Assembly (NCBI GenBank): GCA_051008185.1
Contig: JBPCXW010000176.1
Location: 1 to 19,298, forward strand
DNA from: CAXMWX01 sp051008185
Lineage (GTDB): Bacteria; Pseudomonadota; Gammaproteobacteria; Eutrophobiales; Eutrophobiaceae
Reading direction: 5' to 3'
DNA length: 19,298 nucleotides
Position 1 is the stretch's first letter; the number at the start of each line of letters is the position of its first letter. The notes below the pieces were generated by a model. That model was not told where the DNA came from. It did not search any database and saw only the letters and a program-made list of their open reading frames with translations. Of the stretch, positions 1 to 7,962 are shown one piece after another. The position numbers and the translations under genes were made by a program.

Positions 1-58
1 AATAGCTCCCCCCTTGAGGGGGAGCCAAAGGAGGCGCAGCCTGCTTTGGTGGGGGGCC
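1..58 (+). repeat. Partial copy 1 of a dispersed palindromic repeat
   Basis: This is the 3' part of the element seen complete at 6020-6159. It contains a hairpin with arms GCTCCCCC (5-12) and GGGGGAGC (18-25), then a second stem CCAAAG...CTTTGG enclosing a small AGGC/GCCT stem, then GGTGGGGGG. Aligned by eye to 6105-6159 it differs by about two substitutions (one in the first hairpin loop, one in GGCGCAGCC versus GGCGAAGCC) and lacks one A near the end. The upstream part lies outside the window. Its first 26 bases are identical to 19260-19285. Confidence 0.85.
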
Positions 59-189
59 ATAGTTTCAGTAACCCCTTGCACGACAACTCTGTAAGTAATT
101 GAAAACACGGAAAAACCATCAGCATAGCCAGATTCAGTGCAATATCATCACAGCACCGCCTGACTATTACCTTGCATATAAAGATGATT

Positions 190-195
190 TATACT
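190..195 (+). promoter_or_regulatory. Possible sucA operon -10 element
   Basis: The 59-255 stretch before sucA holds no gene and is AT-richer than its surroundings. TATACT at 190-195 matches five of six positions of the sigma70 -10 consensus and lies about 60 bases before the sucA start. A 17-base spacer would put the -35 at 167-172 (TTACCT), which is a poor match, so an activator or another start site is possible. TATAAA at 177-182 is an alternative -10. Confidence 0.3.
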
Positions 196-255
196 AACCG
201 CCGCAACCAATACCCTGATTTTATAGCCCTACACTAGCGGAGAGAATAAGCAATA

Positions 256-3120
256 ATGAGCAACCCCGGCGCATCCTGCCTCTACGGCGACAATGCCGCA
301 TTTATTGAGGCCCTCTACGAACAGTATCTGGAAAATCCCGATACCGTCGCGCCGGAATGGCGGGATTATTTCAACTCGCTCAACGCATCGGCGGAAGGAC
401 AGCAAGGTGCCAGCGAAACTTCTCACACCAGAGTGCAACAATTCTTTCTTGATGCGGCAAAAAATAAAAAGCAATCGCAAGCGCAACAAAGCACCGCCGT
501 CACCACCGAATCGCATTTGGTGGATAACAAAAAACAGGCCTCTGTGTTACAACTGATCAACGCCCACCGTTTTCGCGGCCACCAGCAGGCCGATCTGGAC
601 CCGATCAGACAATACAAGCGGCACGAAATACCGGAACTTGACCCGAATTATTATCAATTCACCGAGGCCGATATGCAGCAGGTGTTCAACACCGGCTCCC
701 TGTTCGCAGCCGATGAATTGCCTCTGAAAGACATCATCAACATCGTCAGGACCACCTACTGCCGCACCATCGGTGCCGAGTATATGCACATCAATGAAAC
801 GGAGCAGAAACGCTGGATTCAGCAACGCATGGAAGAAACGATGGGTATGCCGCAGTTTGACGAGGCCCAAAAAAAACGCATCCTGAACCGGGTTATGTCG
901 GCCAATATCCTGGAAGAATATCTGCATACCAAGTATGTCGGGCAAAAACGTTTCTCCCTGGAAGGCGGTGAATCGCTGATCGCCCTGCTGGATGAGATAG
1001 TTCAGGACTCAGGAGAAAACGGAACCCGTGAGGCCGTCATCGGCATGGCGCACCGGGGGCGGTTGAATGTGCTGGTCAATACCATCGGCAAATTGCCGCA
1101 TGAGTTGTTCAGCGAATTTGAAGGCAAGAACACCGATATACCCGGCTCCGGTGATGTGAAATATCATCTGGGTTATTCATCCGACATTCACACACCCGGC
1201 GGCACCGTGCATCTGACCCTGTCCTTCAACCCGTCGCATCTGGAAATCATTGATCCGGTGGTAGAGGGCTCGGTGCGCGCCCGGCAGGACCGGCGCAATG
1301 ACAAGTCCCGCAATCAGGTGTTAGCCATTCTCATTCACGGTGATGCGGCTTTCGCTGGCCAGGGCGTGGTGATGGAGACGCTGAACCTGTCACAAACCCG
1401 CGGTTACAGCACCGGCGGCACCGTGCATATCATCATTAATAATCAGATCGGCTTCACCACCAGTGACCCGCTTGATTCACGCTCCACGCTGTATTGCACC
1501 GATGTTGCGAAGATGGTGCAGGCACCGATCTTCCATGTGAATGGCGATGATCCGGAGGCCGTCGCGCATGTCGCCAAGATCGCGCTGGACTTTCGTATGC
1601 AATATAACAAGGACGTGGTTATTGATATGGTCTGTTATCGCAAACACGGCCACAGCGAATCGGATGAGCCGGCCGCCACGCAGCCGATCATGTACAAGGC
1701 CATACGCGGGCACAAGGATGTACTGGATATCTATACGGAGAAACTGGTAGAGGAAGGCGTCACCACCCATGCCGAAGTAGATGCGATGGCGAAGACTTAT
1801 GTCGAGTCACTGGAATCCAATCAATCCGTCGCCGGTACCTTGGCGACAGATGCCGACACCCGCTACATGATCAACTATGAACCGTTCAGGACGGCGACAT
1901 GGAATATGCCTACCGACACCAAGGTAGCCCCGGACACCATTGCACAACTGACAGAGATATTGACCACCGTCCCGGAGCATTTTGACCTGCACCCGACGGT
2001 GGCCCGGATCATGCGAAACCGCCGCAAGATGGGCGCGGGTGAGCAAGAGATGGACTGGGGCTTTGCCGAGAACCTGGCCTATGCGGCCTTGCTGAGGGAA
2101 GGCTACCCGATCCGGATCTCCGGTCAGGACAGCGGCAGGGGCACATTCTTTCACCGCCATGCGGTCATTCATAATCAGCAGGACGGGGACAAGTTTTTGC
2201 CGTTACAACATATCCGGGAGGAGCAACCTTCTTTTCTGGTGATCAATTCAATCCTGTCCGAAGAGGCGGTGCTGGCATTTGAATACGGTTACAGTGCCTC
2301 CGAGCCCAATGCGCTGGTGATATGGGAGGCGCAATTCGGTGATTTCGCCAACGGTGCCCAGGTTGTGTTTGATCAGTTCATCAGTTCCTGCGAGGCCAAG
2401 TGGGGTCGCTATTGCGGTCTCACCGTATTGTTGCCGCACGGCTACGACGGCCAGGGGCCGGAGCATTCCTCCGCCCGTCTGGAACGTTTCCTGCAGTTGT
2501 GCGCGCAGGAAAATATGCAGGTCTGTTACCCCAGCACACCGGCGCAGATGTTCCATATGCTCAGGCGTCAGATGTTGCGCCCGTATCGCAAACCGCTGAT
2601 CGTGATGAGTCCCAAGAGTCTGTTGCGGCACAAGCTCTCTACTTCCGGACTGGACGAACTCAGCCACGGTCAATTCCAGCTTACTATTGATGAGATTGAC
2701 GATCTGGATAAAAGCCGTGTTACCCGGTTGCTGATTTGCAGCGGCAAGGTGTATTTTGATCTGCTGGCCGCACGGCGGGAAAACCAGCTTGAAAACATCG
2801 CGATCACCCGCATTGAGCAACTGTTCCCGTTCCCTGCCAGTGAGATGAAGGCCATTATTGATTCATACAGCAATGCGACGGAAGTGGTATGGGTGCAAGA
2901 GGAGCCGAGAAATCAGGGTAGCTGGTATTACATACAATCATCGCGCACCATCATGGGTTGCCTGAGTGAGCAGCATACATTCAGTTATGTCGGCCGGGCC
3001 TACTCGGCATCACCCGCCGCCGGTTATGTGAGCCTGCATCAAAAACAGCAAAACCAGCTGATTGAAGAGGCCCTGCAACTGGATAGAGTTGAAACCACCG
3101 CCCGTGTGCATAGCGCATAA
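256..3120 (+). CDS. sucA: 2-oxoglutarate dehydrogenase E1 component
   Basis: This is the thiamine-diphosphate-dependent E1 subunit of the 2-oxoglutarate dehydrogenase complex. It decarboxylates 2-oxoglutarate and passes the succinyl group to the E2 lipoyl domain in the cytoplasmic TCA cycle. The 954-aa length suits the family (E. coli about 933). Residues 1-45 are the short N-terminal segment typical of OdhA/SucA. GMAHRGR at 263-269 carries a conserved active-site His (H266). HGDAAFAGQG starting at H361 through NNQIGF at about 395-400 form the ThDP/Mg binding motif. SGRGTFFHRH at 626-635 is the second conserved His-rich block of the transketolase-like pyrimidine domain. A GGAGAG ribosome site at 239-244 precedes the ATG. 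It is followed after 18 bases by sucB, so the genes are co-transcribed. No sdhCDAB is visible upstream, because the window ends in a repeat. Confidence 0.98.
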   Translation: MSNPGASCLYGDNAAFIEALYEQYLENPDTVAPEWRDYFNSLNASAEGQQGASETSHTRVQQFFLDAAKNKKQSQAQQSTAVTTESHLVDNKKQASVLQLINAHRFRGHQQADLDPIRQYKRHEIPELDPNYYQFTEADMQQVFNTGSLFAADELPLKDIINIVRTTYCRTIGAEYMHINETEQKRWIQQRMEETMGMPQFDEAQKKRILNRVMSANILEEYLHTKYVGQKRFSLEGGESLIALLDEIVQDSGENGTREAVIGMAHRGRLNVLVNTIGKLPHELFSEFEGKNTDIPGSGDVKYHLGYSSDIHTPGGTVHLTLSFNPSHLEIIDPVVEGSVRARQDRRNDKSRNQVLAILIHGDAAFAGQGVVMETLNLSQTRGYSTGGTVHIIINNQIGFTTSDPLDSRSTLYCTDVAKMVQAPIFHVNGDDPEAVAHVAKIALDFRMQYNKDVVIDMVCYRKHGHSESDEPAATQPIMYKAIRGHKDVLDIYTEKLVEEGVTTHAEVDAMAKTYVESLESNQSVAGTLATDADTRYMINYEPFRTATWNMPTDTKVAPDTIAQLTEILTTVPEHFDLHPTVARIMRNRRKMGAGEQEMDWGFAENLAYAALLREGYPIRISGQDSGRGTFFHRHAVIHNQQDGDKFLPLQHIREEQPSFLVINSILSEEAVLAFEYGYSASEPNALVIWEAQFGDFANGAQVVFDQFISSCEAKWGRYCGLTVLLPHGYDGQGPEHSSARLERFLQLCAQENMQVCYPSTPAQMFHMLRRQMLRPYRKPLIVMSPKSLLRHKLSTSGLDELSHGQFQLTIDEIDDLDKSRVTRLLICSGKVYFDLLAARRENQLENIAITRIEQLFPFPASEMKAIIDSYSNATEVVWVQEEPRNQGSWYYIQSSRTIMGCLSEQHTFSYVGRAYSASPAAGYVSLHQKQQNQLIEEALQLDRVETTARVHSA

Positions 3121-3138
3121 CATAATGAGGAGACAAGT

Positions 3139-4464
3139 ATGCTTGTAGAAGTCAAAGTGCCGATGCTGGCAGAATCTGTTGCGGAAGCGACGCTGATGAT
3201 CTGGCATAAAAAAGCCGGGGAGACTGTCGTTCGCGGTGACAGTCTGATTGATATTGAGACCGACAAGGTGACGCTGGATGTCACCGCTCCGGATAACGGG
3301 GTGCTGGTTGAGATCGTCAAGGCTGCCGGTGAAGATGTGGCAAGCAATGAGGTCATTGCCAAGATTGATACCGATGCGACGGCAGGCACTGTTGCTTCGG
3401 CTACTGAGCCGGTAGCGGCGCAAGCCGCCGCCCCGCCTGCACAGCAACCGTCACAACCGCAACAGTCACAACCGCAACAACAACAGCCCTCCCTGCTGAC
3501 CGATGACGCAGCGACGGCCACCGACAAACTCAGTCCGGCGGTGCGGGTGCTGCTGGAAGAACATAATCTGGACCCGGCCACCATTCGCCATAGCGGCGAC
3601 CGGATCACCAAGCTGGATGTGATGGCACATCTTGATCGGGCCGCTACTGAGCCTGCCGCCGCCCCCGCACCGGCTCCCGCACCGGATGGCAGCATAGTCA
3701 GGAGTGAAGATCCTGTCCCTTATCATAAAACCACGCCGCCCCCTGCGCCATCCGCCGCACAAGGCAGACTGGAAAAGCGTGTCCCGATGACCCGGCTACG
3801 GCAGCGCACCGCCGAGCGGCTGTTGGCGGCACAGCGGGAGAACGCAATCCTGACCACATTCAATGAAGTAAATATGCAACCGGTGATCACACTACGGCAA
3901 CGCCACAAGGAGGAGTTTGAAAAAGATCACGGCGTGAAACTTGGCTTTATGTCATTTTTCACCAGCGCGGCCGTAGAGGCGTTGAAAAAATTTCCGCTGG
4001 TCAATGCCTCCATTGAAGGCGATGACATCGTTTATCACGGCTATTTTGATATCAGCATCGCCGTGAGTTCGCCCAAGGGGCTGGTGGTACCGGTCATCCG
4101 GGATGCCGACAACCTGGGCTTCGCCGAAATAGAAACACGTATCCGCGATTTCGGCGACCGGGCACAGAACGGCAAACTAACCATGGAAGAACTGATCGGC
4201 GGCACCTTCACGATCACCAACGGCGGCATCTTCGGCTCACTGCTTTCCACGCCGATCCTCAATCCGCCGCAAAGTGCGATACTCGGCATGCACAAGATAC
4301 AACCACGCCCGGTCGTAGAAGATGACACGGTCGTGATACGGCCGATGATGTATCTGGCCCTGTCTTATGATCACCGCATCATTGATGGCCGGGAGGCCGT
4401 CTCATTCCTGGTGACGATCAAGGAACTATTGGAAGACCCGACCCGACTCCTGCTACAAGTATGA
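3139..4464 (+). CDS. sucB: 2-oxoglutarate dehydrogenase E2, dihydrolipoyllysine-residue succinyltransferase
   Basis: This is the core E2 subunit. It transfers succinyl groups from its lipoyl arm to CoA and scaffolds E1 and E3. The 441-aa protein shows the standard order. A single lipoyl domain covers about 1-76, with K43 the expected lipoylated lysine in ETDKVTLDV. A flexible Ala/Pro/Gln linker (about 88-118) is followed by the E1/E3-binding domain (about 131-165, LSPAVRVLLEEH...). A second Ala/Pro linker (about 170-206) leads to the catalytic acyltransferase domain (about 212-441) ending in HRIIDG, with H412 and D416 as catalytic residues. One lipoyl domain and strong OdhB similarity favour succinyl- over acetyltransferase. 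The ribosome site GAGGAGA (3127-3133) supports the ATG. Its stop overlaps the lpdA start in ATGA, suggesting translational coupling. Confidence 0.98.
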   Translation: MLVEVKVPMLAESVAEATLMIWHKKAGETVVRGDSLIDIETDKVTLDVTAPDNGVLVEIVKAAGEDVASNEVIAKIDTDATAGTVASATEPVAAQAAAPPAQQPSQPQQSQPQQQQPSLLTDDAATATDKLSPAVRVLLEEHNLDPATIRHSGDRITKLDVMAHLDRAATEPAAAPAPAPAPDGSIVRSEDPVPYHKTTPPPAPSAAQGRLEKRVPMTRLRQRTAERLLAAQRENAILTTFNEVNMQPVITLRQRHKEEFEKDHGVKLGFMSFFTSAAVEALKKFPLVNASIEGDDIVYHGYFDISIAVSSPKGLVVPVIRDADNLGFAEIETRIRDFGDRAQNGKLTMEELIGGTFTITNGGIFGSLLSTPILNPPQSAILGMHKIQPRPVVEDDTVVIRPMMYLALSYDHRIIDGREAVSFLVTIKELLEDPTRLLLQV

Positions 4465-5882
4465 ACAATAATAATTACGATGTCATCGTCATTGGCGGCG
4501 GGCCGGGTGGTTATGTGGCGGCTATCCGTTGTGCCCAACTCGGTTTGACCACCGCCTGCGTGGAAAGTCGGCTGGATGATTCCGGCGCGCCGGTATTGGG
4601 CGGCACCTGTCTCAACGTAGGTTGTATCCCGTCCAAGGCGCTACTGGACTCCTCCCACCATTATATGTTCCTGAAACATGAAGCGGCGACACACGGCATC
4701 AACACCGGCGGCGCAACCGTTGATATCTACAAAATGATGGAGCGGAAAAACACCATCGTCCAAACCCTGACCCAGGGCATCGCCGGTCTGCTGAAAAAAA
4801 ACAAGGTTGAGTGGTTGCAGGGACACGGACAACTGCTTGGCGATAAACAGGTTTCAGTCATCCCCGAGGGCGATAACCCCTACACGATCAACGGCCAACA
4901 TATCATCATCGCCACCGGCTCGGTGCCTGCACAGATTGCGCCCGCGCCGGTGGATCAAAACCTGATTCTGGATTCAACCGGCGCGCTGGCACTGACCGAG
5001 GTGCCGACAAAACTGGGCATTATCGGTGCCGGTGTGATCGGTCTGGAACTCGGCAGCGTCTGGGGACGGCTGGGTTCGGAAGTCATTATTCTGGAGGCGA
5101 TGGATGAGTTTCTCGCGCCGGTAGATAGACAAATCGCAACCGAAGCGGAAAAGACCCTGAGAAAACAGGGGCTGGATATCCGTCTCGGGGCGAAGGTCAC
5201 CGGCACCGGCAGCAACAACCGCGAGGTCACCGTGACCTATGAAGATCAGGAAGGCAAACAACAGTTGACCGTGCATAAACTGATCGTTGCCGTCGGCAGA
5301 AAACCCAACACCGACGGCCTCGGCGCAACGGCGGTCGGTCTGGAGCTGGATGCCAACGGGTTTATTGAAGTCAATGCCCTGTGCCAGACCAATCTGCCGG
5401 ATGTCTATGCCATCGGCGATGTGGTGACCGGCCCGATGCTGGCCCACAAGGCATCGGAAGAAGGCGTGGCGGTGGCAGAGCGCATTGCCGACAAGGGAGC
5501 ACACCTGAACTATGATGCGATCCCCTGGGTTATCTATACCTGGCCCGAGATCGCCTGGGCCGGCAAGACAGAGCAGGAGTTGAAGAGTAGTGGCATCAAA
5601 TACAAGGCCGGTGTGTTTCCCTTTCTTGCCAGTGGCCGCGCCCGTGCGCTCGGCGACACGACCGGCATGGTGAAGATGCTCAGCGATGCCGCAACCGACA
5701 AACTGTTGGGGATACACATATTCGGCCCCAATGCCTCCGAACTGATAGCCGAGGCGGTCATGGCACTGGAGTTTGATGCCAGCACCGAAGACCTGGCCCG
5801 CACCATCCACGCCCACCCCACGCTGGCCGAGGCCACCCACGAGGCCGCCCTGATAGCGGACGGGCGGGGGCTGCATTTTTAG
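4461..5882 (+). CDS. lpdA: Dihydrolipoyl dehydrogenase (E3)
   Basis: This FAD-dependent enzyme reoxidises the dihydrolipoyl group of E2 and reduces NAD+. At 473 aa it has family-typical length. The N-terminal FAD Rossmann motif GGGPGG lies at 12-17. The redox-active disulfide is C50/C55 in GGTCLNVGC. A second Rossmann motif GAGVIGLELGS near 189-199 binds NAD. The C-terminal dimerisation domain ends with the catalytic His-Glu pair H452/E457 in HPTLAE. The ATG overlaps the sucB stop by four bases, so E3 is probably made stoichiometrically with E2 and dedicated to this complex, though sharing with pyruvate dehydrogenase or glycine cleavage cannot be excluded. The stop is only 12 bases from the 3' end of a convergent tRNA gene, and I see no intrinsic terminator in that gap. 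Confidence 0.98.
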   Translation: MNNNNYDVIVIGGGPGGYVAAIRCAQLGLTTACVESRLDDSGAPVLGGTCLNVGCIPSKALLDSSHHYMFLKHEAATHGINTGGATVDIYKMMERKNTIVQTLTQGIAGLLKKNKVEWLQGHGQLLGDKQVSVIPEGDNPYTINGQHIIIATGSVPAQIAPAPVDQNLILDSTGALALTEVPTKLGIIGAGVIGLELGSVWGRLGSEVIILEAMDEFLAPVDRQIATEAEKTLRKQGLDIRLGAKVTGTGSNNREVTVTYEDQEGKQQLTVHKLIVAVGRKPNTDGLGATAVGLELDANGFIEVNALCQTNLPDVYAIGDVVTGPMLAHKASEEGVAVAERIADKGAHLNYDAIPWVIYTWPEIAWAGKTEQELKSSGIKYKAGVFPFLASGRARALGDTTGMVKMLSDAATDKLLGIHIFGPNASELIAEAVMALEFDASTEDLARTIHAHPTLAEATHEAALIADGRGLHF

Positions 5883-5894
5883 CAAAGAAGCGAA

Positions 5895-5971
5895 TGGTCG
5901 GTGTGAGAGGATTTGAACCTCCGACCCCTTCCTCCCGAAGGAAGTGCGCTACCAGGCTGCGCTACACACCG
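5895..5971 (-). tRNA. proK: tRNA-Pro (anticodon CGG)
   Basis: Read on the minus strand, this 77-nt gene folds as a full cloverleaf. The acceptor stem is CGGTGTG/CACACCG, with the C1-G72 pair characteristic of bacterial tRNA-Pro. The D loop contains GG and the T loop is GTTCAAA. The anticodon stem is CTTCC/GGAAG around loop TTCGGGA, giving anticodon CGG, which reads CCG. The discriminator A and CCA end are encoded (ACCA = complement of 5895-5898). From memory it is very close to E. coli proline tRNA(CGG). It stands alone and converges on lpdA. Confidence 0.97.
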
Positions 5972-5990
5972 ATGACTGGAGAGGGGCGGC

Positions 5991-6019
5991 ACTATAGCGG
6001 TTGCGGGACAAATCAGCAA
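5991..6019 (-). promoter_or_regulatory. Promoter of the tRNA-Pro gene
   Basis: On the minus strand, TTGCTG (6014-6019) and TATAGT (5991-5996) are separated by exactly 17 bases, 20 bases upstream of the mature tRNA 5' end. The -10 matches five of six consensus positions and the -35 at least the TTG. The bases after the -10 (GCCGCCCC...) form a GC-rich discriminator typical of stringently controlled stable-RNA promoters. The outer edge of the -35 touches the end of the 6020-6159 repeat. Confidence 0.65.
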
Positions 6020-6159
6020 GGTCCCCCCACCGGAGCCACTACGGGCTACGCCCTTGTGCCACCGGCTCCCCCTCAAAGGGGGAGCTATTTGTGCCGATGT
6101 TGGTGCTCCCCCCCTGAGGGGGAGCCAAAGGAGGCGAAGCCTGCTTTGGTGGGGGGACC
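6020..6159 (+). repeat. Complete copy 2 of a 140-bp composite palindromic repeat (MITE/BIME-like)
   Basis: The element is bounded by perfect 12-bp inverted repeats, GGTCCCCCCACC (6020-6031) and GGTGGGGGGACC (6148-6159). Inside are several hairpins: GGGC-TAC-GCCC (6043-6053); GCTCCCCC/GGGGGAGC with a 5-base gap (6065-6085); GCTCCCCC/GGGGGAGC again (6105-6125); and CCAAAG/CTTTGG (6125-6149) enclosing AGGC/GCCT. GGAGCC at 6032-6037 could also pair with GGCTCC at 6065-6070 or nearby copies, so alternative folds exist. There is no credible ORF and no transposase, and I see no clear target-site duplication. It fills most of the 308-base gap between the tRNA and phaA (5972-6279). Related copies are at 1-58 and 19191-19298. 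Confidence 0.85.
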
Positions 6160-6204
6160 GATTGCCACCCCCGGACAGACAGGCTGGTCTTATCGCCACT
6201 ACCT

Positions 6205-6213
6205 TGCTACACT
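6205..6213 (+). promoter_or_regulatory. Possible extended -10 promoter for phaA-phaR
   Basis: TGCTACACT at 6205-6213 has the TGn extension followed by TACACT, a four-of-six -10 match, about 67 bases before the phaA start and outside the repeat. No good -35 is seen at the right distance, so this is only a candidate. Confidence 0.3.
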
Positions 6214-6279
6214 GCAACAATGACGCCGTCGGTCTGCGATGACCAACGGTAAAAACACTTATTTTTCAAGGAGTTAAAT

Positions 6280-7458
6280 ATGCCCAAACCTGTTATTGTC
6301 GCCGCCGGCCGCACCCCTGTCGGGGCCTTCGCCGGTAGTCTGGCGGACATTCCCGCCCATCAGCTCGGTGCGACTGTCATCAAAGCCCTGCTGGAAAAGA
6401 CGGCTATCAAGCCGGAATTGATTGATGAGGTCATCATGGGCCAGGTACTGAAGGCCGGCTGCGGACAAAACCCGGCACGACAGGCCGCGCTGGTCGCCGG
6501 ACTGCCGCATACCGTCCCCTGCATGACGATAGACAAGGTCTGCGGTAGCGGCCTGAAGGCGGTGCATCTCGCCGCTCAGGCCATCAAGTGCGGTGATGCG
6601 GAGATCGTGATCGCCGGTGGGCAGGAGAACATGAGTGCCGCCCCCCATGTGCTACCCAAATCCCGCGCGGGCGTCAAGATGGGAGAATGGAAGTTACAGG
6701 ACAGCATGATCCTTGATGGCCTGTGGGATGCGTTCAATGATTATCACATGGGCGTAACCGCCGAGAATGTCGCCGAGCAATTCGGCATCTCCCGGGAAGA
6801 ACAGGATGCGTTCGCCGCGGCATCACAACAGAAGACGCAAGCGGCGCAGGAAAAACAGACATTCAGTGACGAGATTATCCCGGTCGCCATCCCGCAACGA
6901 AAAGGCGACCCGGTCATCTTCGCCGAAGATGAATACCCGAAACAGGATGTGACCCAAGACAGCATTGCAAAACTGCGGCCGGCGTTCAGCAAGACCGGCA
7001 CAGTGACGGCTGCCAATGCCTCCGGCATCAATGACGGGGCGGCGGCGGTGATCGTGATGGCCGATAGCAAGGCCAAAGAGTTGAACCTGCCGGTGCTGGC
7101 CGGTATCACGGCCTACGCCAGTGCCGGTGTGGACCCGAAAATCATGGGCACCGGGCCGATCCCGGCGACAGAAAAATGTCTGCACAAGGCCGGCTGGGGC
7201 GTGGCCGATCTGGATCTGATTGAGGCCAACGAGGCATTCGCCGCGCAGGCGATTTCGGTCAATCGTGGTCTGGAGTTTGATGCCGACAAGGTCAATGTGA
7301 ATGGCGGCGCGATCGCCCTCGGGCATCCGATAGGTGCTTCCGGGTGCCGGGTGCTGGTAACATTGTTGCATGAGATGCAAAGCCGGGATGCTCACAAAGG
7401 TCTCGCCACCTTGTGCATAGGCGGTGGTCAGGGCGTCGCCCTGGCCGTTGAACGATAA
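6280..7458 (+). CDS. phaA: Acetyl-CoA C-acetyltransferase (beta-ketothiolase)
   Basis: This biosynthetic-type thiolase condenses two acetyl-CoA into acetoacetyl-CoA, the first step of poly-3-hydroxybutyrate synthesis, or runs in reverse. The 392-aa length equals that of the classic PhaA of Zoogloea. The catalytic residues are visible: nucleophile C88 in DKVCGSGLKA, H349 in GGAIALGHPIGASG, and the acid/base C379 in LCIGGGQG. A strong AAGGAG ribosome site (6268-6273) sits six bases before the ATG. The phaR-type regulator begins 14 bases downstream, so the pair is an operon. That neighbour favours a PHA role, but no PHA synthase (phaC) or acetoacetyl-CoA reductase (phaB) lies in the window. An AtoB-like or fatty-acid role therefore remains possible. 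Confidence 0.95.
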   Translation: MPKPVIVAAGRTPVGAFAGSLADIPAHQLGATVIKALLEKTAIKPELIDEVIMGQVLKAGCGQNPARQAALVAGLPHTVPCMTIDKVCGSGLKAVHLAAQAIKCGDAEIVIAGGQENMSAAPHVLPKSRAGVKMGEWKLQDSMILDGLWDAFNDYHMGVTAENVAEQFGISREEQDAFAAASQQKTQAAQEKQTFSDEIIPVAIPQRKGDPVIFAEDEYPKQDVTQDSIAKLRPAFSKTGTVTAANASGINDGAAAVIVMADSKAKELNLPVLAGITAYASAGVDPKIMGTGPIPATEKCLHKAGWGVADLDLIEANEAFAAQAISVNRGLEFDADKVNVNGGAIALGHPIGASGCRVLVTLLHEMQSRDAHKGLATLCIGGGQGVALAVER

Positions 7459-7472
7459 CGGAGGTACTAACC

Positions 7473-7955
7473 ATGTCTGAACAATCTGAAAAACATATCA
7501 TCAAAAAATATCCGAACCGCAGGCTCTATGATACGCGGATAAGCAAGTACATCACGCTGGGGGATGTCAAAAAACTGGTGCTTGAAGGGGTTAGTTTTTG
7601 CGTTATAGATGTAAAAACAGAGGAAGACTTGACCCGCAGTATCCTGTTACAGATCATTGCCGAACAGGAGCATGACGGCCAGCCTATATTCAATGCGGAT
7701 ATGTTATCGCAACTGATTCGCTCTTACGGTGACTCCTATCAATCAGCCCTGAGCGAATATCTGGAGAAGAGTATTGAGTTGTTTGCCTCTCAGCAACAGG
7801 CCATACAGAAAAATGTACAGGATGCAATGACAGGCAATCCGCTGGAAAAGATCTCTGAACTGACCGAACAAAATATGCAGGTCTGGCAACAGATGCAGGA
7901 TAACTTCTTCAAGAGTTTCACCGCCCGGCCTGACAAGGATAAAGAGGAAGAATAA
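7473..7955 (+). CDS. phaR: PhaR-type polyhydroxyalkanoate synthesis regulator
   Basis: This 160-aa protein starts with the well-conserved PHB/PHA accumulation regulator DNA-binding domain (about 8-70), including IIKKYPNRRLYDT and YITLGDVKKL. An adjacent segment (about 70-115, FNADMLSQLIRSYG and LEKSIELFASQQQ) resembles the granule- or PHB-binding part of PhaR proteins. The tail, about 116-160, looks helical, is rich in Gln and Met, and ends in charged residues (KDKEEE). Characterised PhaR proteins repress phasin and PHA genes and release DNA when they bind polymer; that function here is inferred from family and position. A GGAGG site (7460-7464) supports the ATG. It ends 7 bases from the convergent purF, with no room for a hairpin terminator. 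Confidence 0.92.
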   Translation: MSEQSEKHIIKKYPNRRLYDTRISKYITLGDVKKLVLEGVSFCVIDVKTEEDLTRSILLQIIAEQEHDGQPIFNADMLSQLIRSYGDSYQSALSEYLEKSIELFASQQQAIQKNVQDAMTGNPLEKISELTEQNMQVWQQMQDNFFKSFTARPDKDKEEE

Positions 7956-7962
7956 GTTGTCT

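Noticed and set aside
4974..5885. 303-aa minus-strand open frame opposite lpdA
   Set aside because: Shadow of the high-GC third positions of lpdA, with no recognisable domain.
6020..6159. CRISPR array or intrinsic terminator as an explanation of the palindromes
   Set aside because: There are no regularly spaced identical repeats with unique spacers, and the hairpins lack a following U-run, so neither label is supported.
5894..6223. Small open frames crossing the tRNA gene and the repeat
   Set aside because: They translate tRNA and palindromic repeat sequence, so coding is implausible.
7956..7962. Bidirectional terminator between phaR and purF
   Set aside because: Only seven bases separate the stops, and no GC hairpin with a T-run is visible in the adjoining coding ends.
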